From Alternaria dauci (Eukaryota; Ascomycota; Dothideomycetes; Pleosporales; Pleosporaceae): a DNA stretch of 64,000 nucleotides. The stretch lies in contig NC_091279.1 in assembly GCF_042100115.1 (NCBI RefSeq), positions 1,364,001 through 1,428,000 of the forward strand, in the 5' to 3' direction. Shown here piece after piece: positions 44,645 to 56,337 of the stretch (position 1 is its first letter; the number at the start of each line of letters is the position of its first letter). Position numbers and translations under genes: made by a program. Below the pieces are notes generated by a model that was given only the letters and a program-made list of their open reading frames with translations, did no database searches and had not been told where the DNA came from.

Positions 44645-45866
44645 ATGAATTCACTTCGACCGCTGCAGCGTGCAGCGCCCTCGCCTTTCCGTATATGCTC
44701 GAATTGCCTGCGCAAGTACTCAATCACTCACCCACGACGACAAGACGCCAGTGAGGGACAGAGGAAGGTGATATTCTCCGGGATCCAGCCCACCGGAATA
44801 CCACATCTAGGAAACTACCTCGGCGCACTGCGACAGTGGGTGAGGCTGCAAAATGAAGCCTCTCCAGACACCACGCTTCTGTTCTCGATAGTCGATCTGC
44901 ACGCTATCACAGTAAAACAGGATCCGAGTGCATTGGCAACATGGCGCAAAGAGATGCTGGCTAGTCTGCTGGCAGTGGGATTAGATCCAAAGCGATGCAT
45001 CATCTTTGCGCAAAGCAGTGTGAAGCAGCATGCGGAGCTGATGTGGATTCTCAGCTGTGGTGCAAGCATGGGTTACCTGGGACGGATGACCCAATGGAAG
45101 GTAGGCGACAGCAGAAGATAGGCTTGGAGAGGCGTAATGTTAATGTCGTCTTCAGAGTAAACTCTCCCTCCCAGCTAATGCCTCTCCGCTTGACCCCTCA
45201 AACAACAAAGACGCCCTCAAACTCGGTCTCTTCTCCTACCCCGTCCTCCAAGCCGCGGACATCCTCCTCTACAACACCACCCACGTTCCAGTCGGCGAAG
45301 ACCAAGCCCAGCACCTAGAGTTCACGCGGGAGATAGCCACTGGTTTCAACCATGTTTACTCCGAGTCACAACCTCTGTTGGCTGTTCCACAAACACTTCT
45401 AAGCCCTGCCAAACGAGTCATGAGTTTGACCGAACCAACAAAAAAGATGAGCAAGAGCGACCCGAAGCCAAAGAGTCGCATCATGATAACAGACTCAAAA
45501 GAGCAGATATACGCAAAGCTGAAGACAGCATTGACAGACTCGATTGAAGGAGTCAGCTATGACCGTGAAAGCAGACCCGGAGTGTCAAATCTGGTAGATC
45601 TCCTGTATCATTTTGATCACTCTCTTGCTGCATCACCGGAAGACCTGGCAAACGATCTGAAGGATTTGAGTATGCGGGCGCTGAAAGAAAAGGTCGCTGA
45701 AACCGTTGACAGGGGCATCAGCGATACAAGGCAACGATATCAAGACTTGATGAACGGAGATCAGAAGGAATTGGTGCAGTGTGTGGAAGAGGGCGCGCAA
45801 AAAGCAGAGAAAATCGCCGAAAGCACCATGCAGAGGGTGAGAAAAGCCATTGGCATGGCGTGGTAG
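44645..45866 (+). CDS. MSW1: Mitochondrial tryptophanyl-tRNA synthetase
   Basis: A 388-residue class I aminoacyl-tRNA synthetase that charges mitochondrial tRNA-Trp. Two exons: 44645-45100 and 45156-45866. The first 33 residues are basic and Ser/Arg-rich without acids (MNSLRPLQRAAPSPFRICSN), a mitochondrial presequence. The HIGH-equivalent is PHLGN at 53-57 after FSGIQPTG, and the KMSKS loop is KKMSKSDP near residue 246. FSYPVLQAADILLY and PVGEDQAQHLEFTRE are TrpRS signatures. Length matches bacterial and yeast mitochondrial enzymes (330-380). Its start codon lies 258 bases from the divergent RVS161 start. Confidence 0.95.
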
Positions 45867-46727
45867 CACACTCACAGACATAACTATGCCATGTCCTTGC
45901 TGCACGCTAGTAAAGCTATACTATCTGTCGGTCTATCTCGATCTAGACGCCACCACAAGAACCCAGTAGTCCCGCCTCTAGGCCCTGTATCTTAGAAGAA
46001 AGGCTGCAAAGTAGGGAAAACAGGCCCAGGAATTGATCCAGGGGGGTTTTGTAAGCACGTCGGTGGATTTACACTCCACATCAAGGTCGACGTAAAGGAC
46101 GTGGTGCTCTGGAACCTAGAGGAAGGTGAGGTGGAGGCGGGAGTAACTTGAGTGGGAGCTTGAAGTTGGTTTATAGAGGAATGCCGCATGGCACATGAAT
46201 ACCATGAGTCTTGACACGACGTCCTTGCAGGCCTAACAGTATAATTCATGCATTTCATAGTCTACGTCCGTTCAAAAGCAGCCCCTGCGCCGCAAGCCGC
46301 AAACCCAAAGTAGCCATGCCCCGTATGATAAAAAAATGACCCGAAAACTCCTTTCCCATGCAATGCAAATGCCATTGTAATAGTGACGAAGCCCTGGGCC
46401 AAAAAAAACCCGTCGCAAGTATAACACCATCAGTCCCGTACCACAACCGAACGCCGCGCTTACAATGAAGATGTGGAAGAAGTGTGAGGAATCAAAAGAT
46501 GGGGAAGGTGGTGTGAGGCTGATGCGGATGCACTAATGCGCACATGTCCACCATGTCGTGTATCTGGCATGAGAGATTGGGCCAGAAGATGCCGATGGAG
46601 ACACGATAGCGGCAGAGGCGGAACCCGATTCCTCGGGTAAGAGTGCCCCGCCCCTTAATGACCCTCCCATGCGGGTCAGAGATGCGCGCATGATGAGGGG
46701 CTCGGATTTGCAATCCATGGGCAACGT
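45867..46727. other. Convergent intergenic region
   Basis: About 860 bases between the 3' ends of MSW1 and CDC34. Contains short homopolymer runs (A and G). No gene is supported. Confidence 0.5.
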
Positions 46728-47587
46728 CTAGCGCTTCATGGGGGTGTCTGCGTCCTCTTCTTCCGCGTCGTCGTCATCAGCCTCGAAGTCAGAGTCCATT
46801 TCTTGGTCCTCGTCCAGGTCGCTTTCACTGCCACCAAAGTCCAAGCTCTCGGCATCGCTGTCTTCCCAGCTCATGTCGAATTGGCCCTCGTCCTTCTCCT
46901 GCTTCCACGCTGTTTCTTGGGTTGGCATGACAAAGTCTTTGGGAATATCCGCCTTTGACAGCTCGAGATCCTTCTTCACCATCTCCTTGTACTCCGCAGG
47001 CTTGTTGCGCAGCATTACTCCAGCGTCGACGTTGGCGGGGGACGAAACCTCAGCATCGTCCAGTAGGGAGAGAATAGATATCAGAACCGTCTCGACGCGC
47101 TGGACAGGCGACCAACGCTCGGCGGCGGTCTCGCCAGACATCTCGTCATCACCGGGAGCGTGGAGGATGGAGATACATAGTCGCCCGTCGGGGTAAATGT
47201 TCGGGTGGTAAAGCGGGCGAATGAATTTGAAATCTGGCCGACCGTTAGTTCCTCCCCTGCGCTTCGCAACTCTTTCCTTCCTTGGAACATCGTATTGGCA
47301 GTGACGTACCTGGCGGGCTATGCGGATAGTTGCGCGGGAAAGTCATCTTGGCCTTGAAGTAGCCGCCGTAGTACATGGACTCCTCATTCATAACAATGAG
47401 GGCGACGCTCCACTCGAAGACATTCTCGTTGATGAGCTGTGACGTGGTTAGCTCGGTGCTCCTGCGTCGCCACTCTGACTCCGACGCTTGACGGAATGTC
47501 ACCGCGACTCACTTCGATGTTGGTCCACTTCTCCTTGCTCAGCTGCTTGAACTCATTCATGAGTATCCGCTGCGCCATTTCCGCCAT
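46728..47587 (-). CDS. CDC34: Ubiquitin-conjugating enzyme E2, CDC34/UBC3 type
   Basis: A 235-residue E2 that works with SCF ubiquitin ligases to mark cell-cycle inhibitors and other targets for the proteasome. Three exons: 47587-47513, 47436-47310 and 47233-46728, splicing in the order MAEMAQRILMNEFKQL / LINENVFEWSVALIVMN / DFKFIRPLYHPNIYPDG. The catalytic Cys is Cys87 in GRLCISIL. The acidic loop insertion (HAPGDDEMSGETAAERW) right after it is diagnostic of the Cdc34/Ube2R/Ube2G group. The C-terminal extension of about 60 residues is extremely acidic (EDSDAESLDFGGSESDLDED and DFEADDDDAEEEDAD), as in Cdc34, where it binds the basic canyon of the cullin. RBX1, another SCF subunit, lies about 5 kb away. 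Confidence 0.93.
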
Positions 47588-48688
47588 GTTGCTTTGTCGG
47601 TCTGGGGCTCTCGCTGAAGTGTGTAGTGTTTGTGGTGTTGCAGGAACAGTACAGCGTAGGCGGGGGTAGTCGGGCGAGTAGATATCCACAAGTAAAATGA
47701 GAGAATATGGGGTGCAGGGAGCGTCTTGGCGATGTGTGAGGAGTGAGAGAGAGGCGGGAGGGTGTGAGAGTTTGTACTTAAGGGAGTCGGCCGGCTGAGG
47801 CGCTGCATGATCGAATGCTCTCGCCGAAGCAAGGATCACTTAGTCCGCCCCCTCGGAAAGAGCCTAAGTCACCGCTTCCGAACTTGCGGACAACGAGTGG
47901 AACCTTGGCCGTGGTACTCATTGTCTGCAGCGACTCACCGTCACCACGTTCCTTTGTTTGTCGGCAGAGTTGCTATTGAGGTACCAAAGTTGGTGGGCGT
48001 GCTGTCTTGGGCAAGCTTGCCATAGTTGCTTCCGACCTCGGAACGAATAGGAACGGTACGGAACGACCCCGTCGATGCGTCCCAAGGTCGCCGCCATGCT
48101 CGCGTGATGGCGAAGAGTTGCGGCTTATCTATCATGACCTGTCCTGTACCGTCACCCATCGACATGTCCTGGAACGTCATGCGAGTGTGCCCACCACAAC
48201 ATTTTGCCTTGACAGGAACTTATAACGCTGCACCATCTCACAAACTTTAACGTGGACAGACCTGAAACAGAACAGTGCAACAGTCTTTTGCTAGGCTCGT
48301 CCGCAGACGCCGACCGCTTCGGCCAACTTCTGCGTGGCTCACCGTACAGGTGTGCGAGTGTCGTCATTTCATGCTTGCTTGTTTCTTCCGTGACTCCAGG
48401 TCCGCAGGCTCTCAAATCTATTACAGTGTTTTTGCATGTGCCAGTAATCGTGGCTGCTGTCAAACAATCAGGCATGTAGTGGTCTTGTGCTTGAGAACAA
48501 TACTTTTCTACTCTAGAGTGTATATCTAAAGACGACATGATCGTGTATGACATGACCCAGGATTTCGACAACCCCCAGTACACCAGCGCTGACATTAATG
48601 CGTGTACTAAACGAATAACCAACTACACTAAACAAGAGAAAAACCACAAGGAAAGGATCGTCAGGATGATGGAACAAGACAGTCCCAA
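47588..48688. other. Intergenic, tandem minus-strand genes
   Basis: About 1.1 kb with the CDC34 promoter and the ALR-type gene 3' end. Overlapping short frames on both strands have no consistent protein character. Nothing else is seen. Confidence 0.5.
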
Positions 48689-50653
48689 TCAGATGTATCG
48701 CAACTTCTTGGCAACCCCCAAGCAGACGGAAACGAAGAGGCAGATGACACCGACAATGCCGAAGAACCACGCAAGACTGCCATCCTGGCCCGGAACCTTG
48801 ACGTTCATACCAAAGAGACCGCAGATCAAGTTAAGCGGGACAAGGATTGTAGCAATGACCGTAACCTTCTGGAGCGTAGCGTTACTCTCGTTTCCTTGAA
48901 TGACTTGGTCAACCGAGATTTGCGCGAGGTAGTTGGAGTGCGCGCGGCTGAGCATCTTCTCAAAGTGAGCCAGGTTGGACATCATAGTGACGACGTGATC
49001 CTGGATATCGCTGAGGTACATGCCCACATCGCCCCGAGGAGCAACGCTGTACGACTCGTTGCAGCGTTTGGCGAAGCCCTTGATGACATCTGCCTTGCCA
49101 CCCAAGAGACGCAGGAGCTGCATGACACGCTTGCGGCAGTCGCCAATCGATCGAAGGATGACGCGTGAGTCTTCGATACGCGCAGTAAAAACCTGGTCCT
49201 CAATTGCATCAGCTTCATCTTCGATGCCTCGAATGACCGGTGCAAAGCTATCGACAATGTCGTCAATGAGGGCGTAGCAGATCCAGTCGGCATTCAAGTT
49301 GATGTAGTCGCGAAGACGGCTGATGCGCTTGCGCACGTTGAGCGTGTGCGGACTCTCGCAGAAGGTGAAGGTCAGGATACCCTCCTTGAAGACGACAGCG
49401 TAGAAGTTGACGGGCTCCAAGTATTCCTCCGACTCCTTGTTAGCTTGGAAGAAAGAGCGGAACGAGACAAAGTAGTATTGGTGAAACAGCTCCACCTTCT
49501 CACGCGGCTCTTGAATGCAGATATCCTCGCGAGTGAGGGGATGCACTCCGAAAGCCTTGGATATGGCAAACACTTCCTCTTCTGTGGGATTGACCATATC
49601 GAGCCACCAGACGCCGCCGTCTAATGGTGTGTCAAACAGATCACGGAAGCGTTCGCCAGGCATAAGTAGTCCGCCCAGTTCGGCAGCATGGATCGTGTCA
49701 TCCAGTTCGGACGAGAAGAAGGTCCAGCGGTTGGTCTTTACTTCCGGAGTCTGCTTCTCCGCGAAGACGTGGGACAGGCCTTCCTCGGCAAGCTTCTCTT
49801 GGACCGCCGGGTCTGCATTCTTCAGACTCAAGACGTCGCTGTCGGTCTTGGGGGTTCCTGACTGGCTTGACTTGGGGCGAAGGTCGGAGAAGACCTTGGG
49901 CTTTGCGGAATGGTTGGACACGGCACTCGCTTTGTGGCGTAGAGGCTGGCCGATGGGCGTCTTGTCGTGAGCCTCAGCAACGAATTCCTCCAATTCTTCA
50001 TAGTCGAATCTGGTAGTCTTGCCTGTGTCCTCGGATACAGGAAAGCACACATCCTCCTGTGCCGAACTGTGCGCAGACGCGACTTCAATGTCGTTTGGCT
50101 GATCCGGGCGCTCATCGCTAAGAGTTGGTCGGCGCGCAGTGCCACGAGAGAGCGTCCTGTTCAGTCCAAGCTCAAGCTCGGAACCTGCATGGCTTTGGAG
50201 AGTATTGGCACGGTCGCGGCGCCGGGGACCAGCGAATGCGTCGACAGAGTTGGGAGGAGAGACGGATCGCGAAGTCGTCGACGAAGCCCGGCTCCTAGTC
50301 AGGCGCTCGACTGCCGGGTCGCGCGGGCGCCTGAATGTCTCTCGACGGGCCTGAGGGCTGTGTGCTAGAGAGCCGCGGCGAATGTAGCTATCGGGGGCCA
50401 AGTGCTGGTCGTCATCGACCACGGCGCTTTCGAAATCGCGCCGCGTAATGTCTGCCTCGAGGGCTTCGTTGACTTGAAGGAGTATGTTGGGCCGGTCTTG
50501 GCCCTGGGCGCTTGCGAAAGTTGGTCGGCGCGACCGAGGCGGCGACGATGCATCGGCTCGTGGAAGCGACACAGGCTGGTGGCGATGGTCGTCGAGTTCA
50601 GACACCGGGGTGCTGAACCTCGTCTGGGTCTCGGATCTCGGAGTGTCAGTCAT
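48689..50653 (-). CDS. CorA-type magnesium transporter, ALR1/MNR2 family
   Basis: A 654-residue intronless membrane protein that carries Mg2+ (and other divalent cations). The N-terminal 330 residues are Arg/Ser/Pro-rich and disordered with many possible phosphorylation sites. The CorA cytosolic funnel follows from about 330 (TNRWTFFSSELDDTIHAA; PLTREDICIQEPREKVELF; DWICYALIDDIVDSFAPV). Two C-terminal helices end the protein, the first with the hallmark GMN motif in LICGLFGMNVKVPG and the second WFFGIVGVICLFVSVCL. In yeast, Alr1 is at the plasma membrane and Mnr2 in the vacuole; I cannot tell which this is. The long N-terminal region fits both. Codon use shows nothing odd. Confidence 0.92.
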   Translation of the reverse strand: MTDTPRSETQTRFSTPVSELDDHRHQPVSLPRADASSPPRSRRPTFASAQGQDRPNILLQVNEALEADITRRDFESAVVDDDQHLAPDSYIRRGSLAHSPQARRETFRRPRDPAVERLTRSRASSTTSRSVSPPNSVDAFAGPRRRDRANTLQSHAGSELELGLNRTLSRGTARRPTLSDERPDQPNDIEVASAHSSAQEDVCFPVSEDTGKTTRFDYEELEEFVAEAHDKTPIGQPLRHKASAVSNHSAKPKVFSDLRPKSSQSGTPKTDSDVLSLKNADPAVQEKLAEEGLSHVFAEKQTPEVKTNRWTFFSSELDDTIHAAELGGLLMPGERFRDLFDTPLDGGVWWLDMVNPTEEEVFAISKAFGVHPLTREDICIQEPREKVELFHQYYFVSFRSFFQANKESEEYLEPVNFYAVVFKEGILTFTFCESPHTLNVRKRISRLRDYINLNADWICYALIDDIVDSFAPVIRGIEDEADAIEDQVFTARIEDSRVILRSIGDCRKRVMQLLRLLGGKADVIKGFAKRCNESYSVAPRGDVGMYLSDIQDHVVTMMSNLAHFEKMLSRAHSNYLAQISVDQVIQGNESNATLQKVTVIATILVPLNLICGLFGMNVKVPGQDGSLAWFFGIVGVICLFVSVCLGVAKKLRYI

Positions 50654-51771
50654 ATTGGCGACTCAGGCGGCGATGAGTTTGACTCCGAATCAGATGGCGT
50701 GTGCTTTGGTTAAGCCAGATTGGTGGTGTACTGGGCGACTTCTTGCAGCGCAAGAACCACAGAAGCGGGCGAGTCGCTTGTGAGCGCTCACCTCCGAGGC
50801 GCGCTCAACTTGACGATGGCTTCGCGTAGGGTCGTCCCCTACACTAAGCCGGTGGAAGACAGAGTCCGGTAGCCAGACTTCCACACCCTCTCTGGGAATA
50901 GGAAGAGTTGTAAAGACGGTGATGCAGTAGCGAATGTGTTGTGCTTGCCGTTAGACGCAGTTATGGTGGCTTGTGGTCGCCTCCGTATACCCAGGCTTTT
51001 GTGCCGAGCAAGGGGCGAATGAAGGAAAGCTTGTCGAGGTAGAGTCCCGCCAACTTGGTGGTTTGTATGTCTATGGACGCCGTGGCGTCAGGAGATGCGG
51101 TGTGAGGGGATGGTTGCAAAAACAAAGACCCCTTGAGCGATCAGTCGCGGTGGTGGATGGCGGTCCACGGAGACGGGTGCCGGGCAGATGGAGGGTGCGC
51201 GGTGGCGACTGCTGGTGGTTTGTATCGTGAGGCAGTTGAGGAGTCGATGCGAGATGCAGCAGGTGGGAGTCCAGGCGGACGGTGAAAATGGTGTTTGAGG
51301 GACGGTGCGGAACTCAAATACGGGCGGTTGAGCGATGGGTCAAGGAAAAAGCTTGTGCACAAGGAGCCTACTGGCCCCAGCTGATTGGGCAGAAGCGCTG
51401 CTAGACGTGCATGTGACGCGTCCAGAACTCGGCCGTTGTGGGGAGTTTGCGAGCAAAACTGCTGCCGTCGATTCCGCGGCCTAGTTGTTCTTGGTCCTTG
51501 CGATTTGTGCTGGGAACCAGGTACCGCGTTCTCGCTGCGTCAATCTTGGGCGTGAATCAGCGAGGCGTTGCTAGTGAGAGTTTAGTGCGGCTGCCCACCC
51601 CTGCATTCCCCAAACCTTGCCCTGTGGCTTGTGAACATGCCACCTCTCCGAGACGATTAGGCCGGACTCTGCATAGGGCCAATTGCCAGCCATAACCGGA
51701 ACCTGAACTGCACTTGCTCTGCGTCGCAACACCACAGACGCCTCTCCCAAAACTAGTAAAACGTAACCAGC
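50654..51771. other. Divergent promoter region
   Basis: About 1.1 kb between the ALR-type gene (minus) and SPC1 (plus). GC-rich with short antisense frames of Arg/Gly-rich composition. No gene is supported. Confidence 0.5.
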
Positions 51772-52186
51772 ATGGCAGACCAGCTGTTGGAGCAAGCGCG
51801 CGACGCGTTTGAGGGTCAGATTGTATGCGGCAGCCACGCTACTACTTTGCTACCATACACACTTGCTGACACGAACAGGACTTTGAAGGCCAGAGGCTTG
51901 CAGAGATGCTGAGTACTGTTCTGCTCGGAGCAGCTGGTGTACGGCTGCCCTCTGCTCAGATCGCGCTCTACGAGGCTGACTGGTTTAGATCATCGCATTC
52001 ATCGTGGGCTACCTGCAGCAGGACATTCGACTAACCCTCTACATTGGCCTCGCCGGCTCCGCCCTCACATTCCTCGTTGTCGTACCGCCATGGCCGTTCT
52101 ACAACAAGAACCCCGAGGACTGGCTCCCACCGTACAACTCAGCGTCACAGTACAACATCGACGTGGACGGGCAGAAGATCGGATAG
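51772..52186 (+). CDS. SPC1: Signal peptidase complex subunit 1 (SPC12/SPCS1)
   Basis: A 102-residue ER membrane protein, a non-catalytic subunit of the signal peptidase complex that cleaves signal peptides from secretory proteins. Three exons: 51772-51822, 51879-51938 and 51989-52186. The family core is clear: DFEGQRLAEMLSTVLLGAAG, then IIAFIVGYLQQDIRLTLYIG, and LVVVPPWPFYNKNPEDWLPP. Two hydrophobic helices are separated by a short loop, with both ends in the cytosol. The second intron uses GTACGG as donor; the alternative GTGTAC one base-triplet earlier gives the wrong frame. Each of the first two exons is 51-60 bases. Confidence 0.93.
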
Positions 52187-52410
52187 CCGGCTGGTCGCAT
52201 GTAGCAAAGAGAAGGAGGAAATGCATGGTCGGAACACACTATGTGATCGTAATGGAATCTGATTCGATGATGCTGCCCGCCTATGCTGCCACTTGGTGCT
52301 CTCATAGCCCTTTTGTGAAGGCCCTACTAACGCCGGACGACCGAATGAAACCAAGGCCCATGTTTGTTCCTGTTGAAACCCAAAACCTCTCCCACAACTT
52401 TCGCAGGCGT

Positions 52411-52864
<454 letters not shown>

Positions 52865-53640
52865 TGGTGTGTGAGGTATCGGTGTAGCGGGGGATGTGCG
52901 GGGACTTGGTTGAAGTTGAAGCTCGAAAGGCGGAGTGAGAGCGGTTGTGGGCAGTGAGCGGTGGGCGGGTTGTGGCGCTTGGAGAAGAAGGCTTCACAGC
53001 TTCTGGAACTGTGTCGAGTGGCAAAGTGCTGTTGAGGTGCTGCCGGTGTGTTTGCAGTGTGAAGGCGCAGGGTGCAGGCGTCAGGCTCCAGCTGCGAGCT
53101 CAAAGTTGCCAAGACCGGCCCCGTCTACCAATCCTGGGACGACGTGACGGGCGACAGAGGATACCGATGAATTCGCTAAACGTCCAAAATCTCCTCAGAC
53201 GAGCAAACGCCGGAATTCCAACAGTTGTCACGATCCAGAGACGGGCGTCCAGCAGACTCGCACTTCGACCATAGCCAACCACTCCAGCCCTACGCCGCCG
53301 CAGCCGTCAGTGCACCTTGCCGAGATCAGCCTTGTTTGACCACAGCCACCTCCGCACCGTTCACCGTCGATGCGACCGACGCTGCTCACGACACCCTCAC
53401 CCTTCGCCCTGATTCACCCGACGGCGCGTGCCTATCTATACCCCGCGAATCTGGATATGACCACTTCAACATCCTACCCTTACCCAATCCCACCTTATCA
53501 GACACAAACAAAGACACAGACCGCGTCATCGCCCACCCCCCAGCCCACTTGCATATCGCGAACCAAGAGCGTCCGCCTGCGCCCCTCGAGATAACCTGCA
53601 CTCACCCCCATCGCAATCACACTCCAGCTAAGCGCCTCAC
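52865..53640. other. Divergent promoter region
   Basis: About 780 bases between RBX1 (minus) and the PNRC-motif gene (plus). A plus-strand frame (53225-53899) overlaps the next gene in another register and is Pro/Thr/His-rich; I regard it as leader sequence. No other feature. Confidence 0.5.
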
Positions 53641-55272
53641 ATGTCGACGGCACAGACTACAGCCTCTCCACGCGCTCCTCGGGGCAAGCCACAGAGCCCA
53701 GCTCAGGCACCGCACACCAGCCAAGGCCGGCAGTCGCAACGGAAACCACGAGGCAACCGCGCACACAATGGCTACAACCAGAACCAGCACAACGGGGCAG
53801 GAGCCTCCCCGAGCAAGATGCCCGCTCAACTCGCCCACGCGGAAGGCGCGGCCCACTCGGGCGAGGACGCGCAGCTGCCCTCAGCACCGCGCAACATGAG
53901 AAAGCCCAACCAGTCTCACCCGTCCATTGACCGTGTCTTCTCTCCGCCTGAATCAGAGCCTGTTCCGATCAACCCGTCTGTCACTCCGGCCAAGGTCCAG
54001 GCCGCCTACGCTGGGCCGACTTTCCATGCCTCTCCCGCGCCTTCTGCTCTGCCTATACCCAAGTTTCTTTCTCGTTCTGTGCCGGCCAAGACACGTGCCG
54101 GTCCTCCAACACCTCCCCCCGAAGATAGTTCTGATTCTGCGTCTCCGAGTCCCTCTGCTTCTCCTTCTCGTGCCCCGGTGGCCGTTCCCCCTCGTAATGA
54201 ACAATCCCCGCTGGATCTGCTTTTCCAGGCCGATGCAGCCGAGCGAGCCAAGGGCAGCCACGCACCCCCATTGTCGTATGGAGCATTCAACCCAGTCGAC
54301 ACAGCCAGGCCCCAGCACTTCAAACATGATTCTTACCATTCCATAAACGGCGTTTTCCCCATAGAGCTTGATGGTGAAAGCAAGCACGCGCACATGTCTC
54401 CTCGTCCCCTGGCATCACCGGCCTCGCACCGTGCTGTTACAGATCCCAACCAGGTCCCACAGCTGAAAGATATGCAACAGCAGGGCAGCGGCAATGACGT
54501 TATGCAGGACCTGTTCAATCGGCTTTCAATGTCGCAGAAGAAGCCTTCTGCAACACCACCTCGGCCAGATGCCCAAGGACCGCCAGGTTACTCAGGCCAA
54601 ACACCGTCACCTTTCCATGGGGGCCGGCCAGCTGCCCAAAATGCATCTGGGCCTACCACACCGCAGACACAGCCCCCGAACCAAGACTCTGACTTTTTCT
54701 ATGGCAACCAAAACCTCTCCCCATTGTTCAAAGCAGCACAGGGCGACTCAGCAAAGAAGCGAAACTCCGGCCTTCGCACTGAGATCTCAGCCGAGTCTCC
54801 GATGGTTGGACAAGGCGACTTCCAGAGCTTTCCTTCAGTTCCTCCAGCTCAAATGATGGATTCTAATGCTTTCTCTCGAATTCAGCCAGGAAACAGCAAC
54901 GGAGGCCAGCCAAATGCGCCTCGTTCATCAGCACCTTTTGTGCAACACTATCAGCAGAGCCCCAACAACCGCAGGAGGACCCCGGGCCGACAGCCACACC
55001 AGCCTCGCCCCGATTCTAACCAGACAAGAGGCAGCATGCCTGGATCTAGGAAAAATGCTGCCAACGGCCCCCCAGCATCTGCGGCGAAGCCTCCCACAAG
55101 CATGATGTCATTTGTTCCTTCCTCTGTCGCAGCCAAACAACGCAAGACATCAGCACCCGCGGCTACCGCCACACCAATGAAGACCTCCACCCCCTCCGAT
55201 ACGTTGTCTTTGGAGCAGGATCTCAAGCGTCTACTTAATCTCAAACCGGCTGGCGAATCCAGCGTCGGGTAG
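53641..55272 (+). CDS. Disordered protein with PNRC-type motif, possible mRNA-decapping enhancer
   Basis: A 543-residue intronless protein, almost wholly disordered and rich in Pro, Ser, Ala, Gln and Asn. The one conserved-looking block is at about 122-144: AYAGPTFHASPAPSALPIPK followed by FLSRS. This resembles the Pro-rich PNRC motif of human PNRC1/2 and fungal Edc1/Edc2-type proteins, which binds the EVH1 domain of Dcp1 and stimulates mRNA decapping. A second ordered segment, LDLLFQADAAER near 188-200, is helical. The N-terminus has Arg/Lys-rich RNA-binding-like sequence (RQSQRKPRGNR). The C-terminus ends in a short helix (SLEQDLKRLLNLKP). The decapping role is inferred from the motif only. 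Confidence 0.7.
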   Translation: MSTAQTTASPRAPRGKPQSPAQAPHTSQGRQSQRKPRGNRAHNGYNQNQHNGAGASPSKMPAQLAHAEGAAHSGEDAQLPSAPRNMRKPNQSHPSIDRVFSPPESEPVPINPSVTPAKVQAAYAGPTFHASPAPSALPIPKFLSRSVPAKTRAGPPTPPPEDSSDSASPSPSASPSRAPVAVPPRNEQSPLDLLFQADAAERAKGSHAPPLSYGAFNPVDTARPQHFKHDSYHSINGVFPIELDGESKHAHMSPRPLASPASHRAVTDPNQVPQLKDMQQQGSGNDVMQDLFNRLSMSQKKPSATPPRPDAQGPPGYSGQTPSPFHGGRPAAQNASGPTTPQTQPPNQDSDFFYGNQNLSPLFKAAQGDSAKKRNSGLRTEISAESPMVGQGDFQSFPSVPPAQMMDSNAFSRIQPGNSNGGQPNAPRSSAPFVQHYQQSPNNRRRTPGRQPHQPRPDSNQTRGSMPGSRKNAANGPPASAAKPPTSMMSFVPSSVAAKQRKTSAPAATATPMKTSTPSDTLSLEQDLKRLLNLKPAGESSVG

Positions 55273-56337
55273 CCTGTCGTGTTCACGAGACTTGTCATAT
55301 TCGGACATATACACCGTCCACTACCTTCCTTTGTTTATATGGGTTTCTATTTGTTCTATGTTCATGGTACATGATTGTACTGTCATCTGATTGGGAGTTT
55401 ATGGCGTTACGAGCGACCTGCTTTTCTGGTTGTAGTGAGCATTGACGGGTACGTCGTCTCATGTTCTTTTGTCCAGCGCAAGCGTTTCTTTCGTCACTGT
55501 TCATGAATGGGTGCATGGACATGGGATTTCAAGATTTGGACATTGGGCGTTCTCTGGCATCACGTTTCATGTTCTGGTGCCTAAGCACTTTTTGAGGTTG
55601 TCTCGACTGGCTATGAGAAGTGAGCTTCCTCCGACAATATTCTGCTGTCCACGATATGGATCCAAGCACGACTCGACTCCGCTACTATCACTACACAACC
55701 ACAAACCATAAGTAAAAATCAAGAAAAAAAAATAAGGGCATGATGCTCGGCTCTGGTGCTTTCCTTGGGAGGCACCGAGTTTTCATGTCCAAACATGGTT
55801 TTCGTTCGGCACATTGTATGATGGTGAGATGTTGATACATGACATGCCCTTCTCTTTTGTCCTCGGTGTCTTGTTTATCGTGTCCAAGATCCGGAGCCAG
55901 AACGCCAAATGGCATCCTCAAAAGCAGCGGATAACGAAGCTGATTAGTCGATGAGCGAGGATAGCGTTGATGGTCCGAAATCTGTCAGTTATATCTCAGG
56001 CTCTCCTACATCCCTGCGTTCTGATTCCCTTTTGGGTTGGCTTGCTGCGGTAGGAGCTTGACTGAGCTCTCACTTTCACCGTCCGAAGTCACTAGCGCTA
56101 CAGGCCAGTCCTAGCTTGGAGCTCAACGCGATGTACCTCACCGTGAAACATTCCCAAGGGCACATGTTCACTCCACTCTCGCCGTCGCAGCCTTTTCCAT
56201 CCACAATTTCTCGCACCACCATCACCCACTCGTTTCGGTGCTTATCGCGCGTAATTACGCGACCTTCGTACTTCATAGCTAACCCCACATACTGATTCAA
56301 AACCAACTCGTTGCAATTGTCGTCGCAACTGATCAGG
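55273..56337. other. Intergenic, tandem plus-strand genes
   Basis: About 1.06 kb between two plus-strand genes. An A-run lies at 55724-55732. An antisense frame of 143 codons (56076-56507) overlaps the first exons of the next gene and is treated as a shadow. Nothing else is seen. Confidence 0.5.

Noticed and set aside
53225..53899. Plus-strand frame of 224 codons before and over the PNRC-motif gene
   Set aside because: It overlaps the longer 543-codon frame that carries the recognisable motif, and is Pro/Thr/His/Arg-rich.
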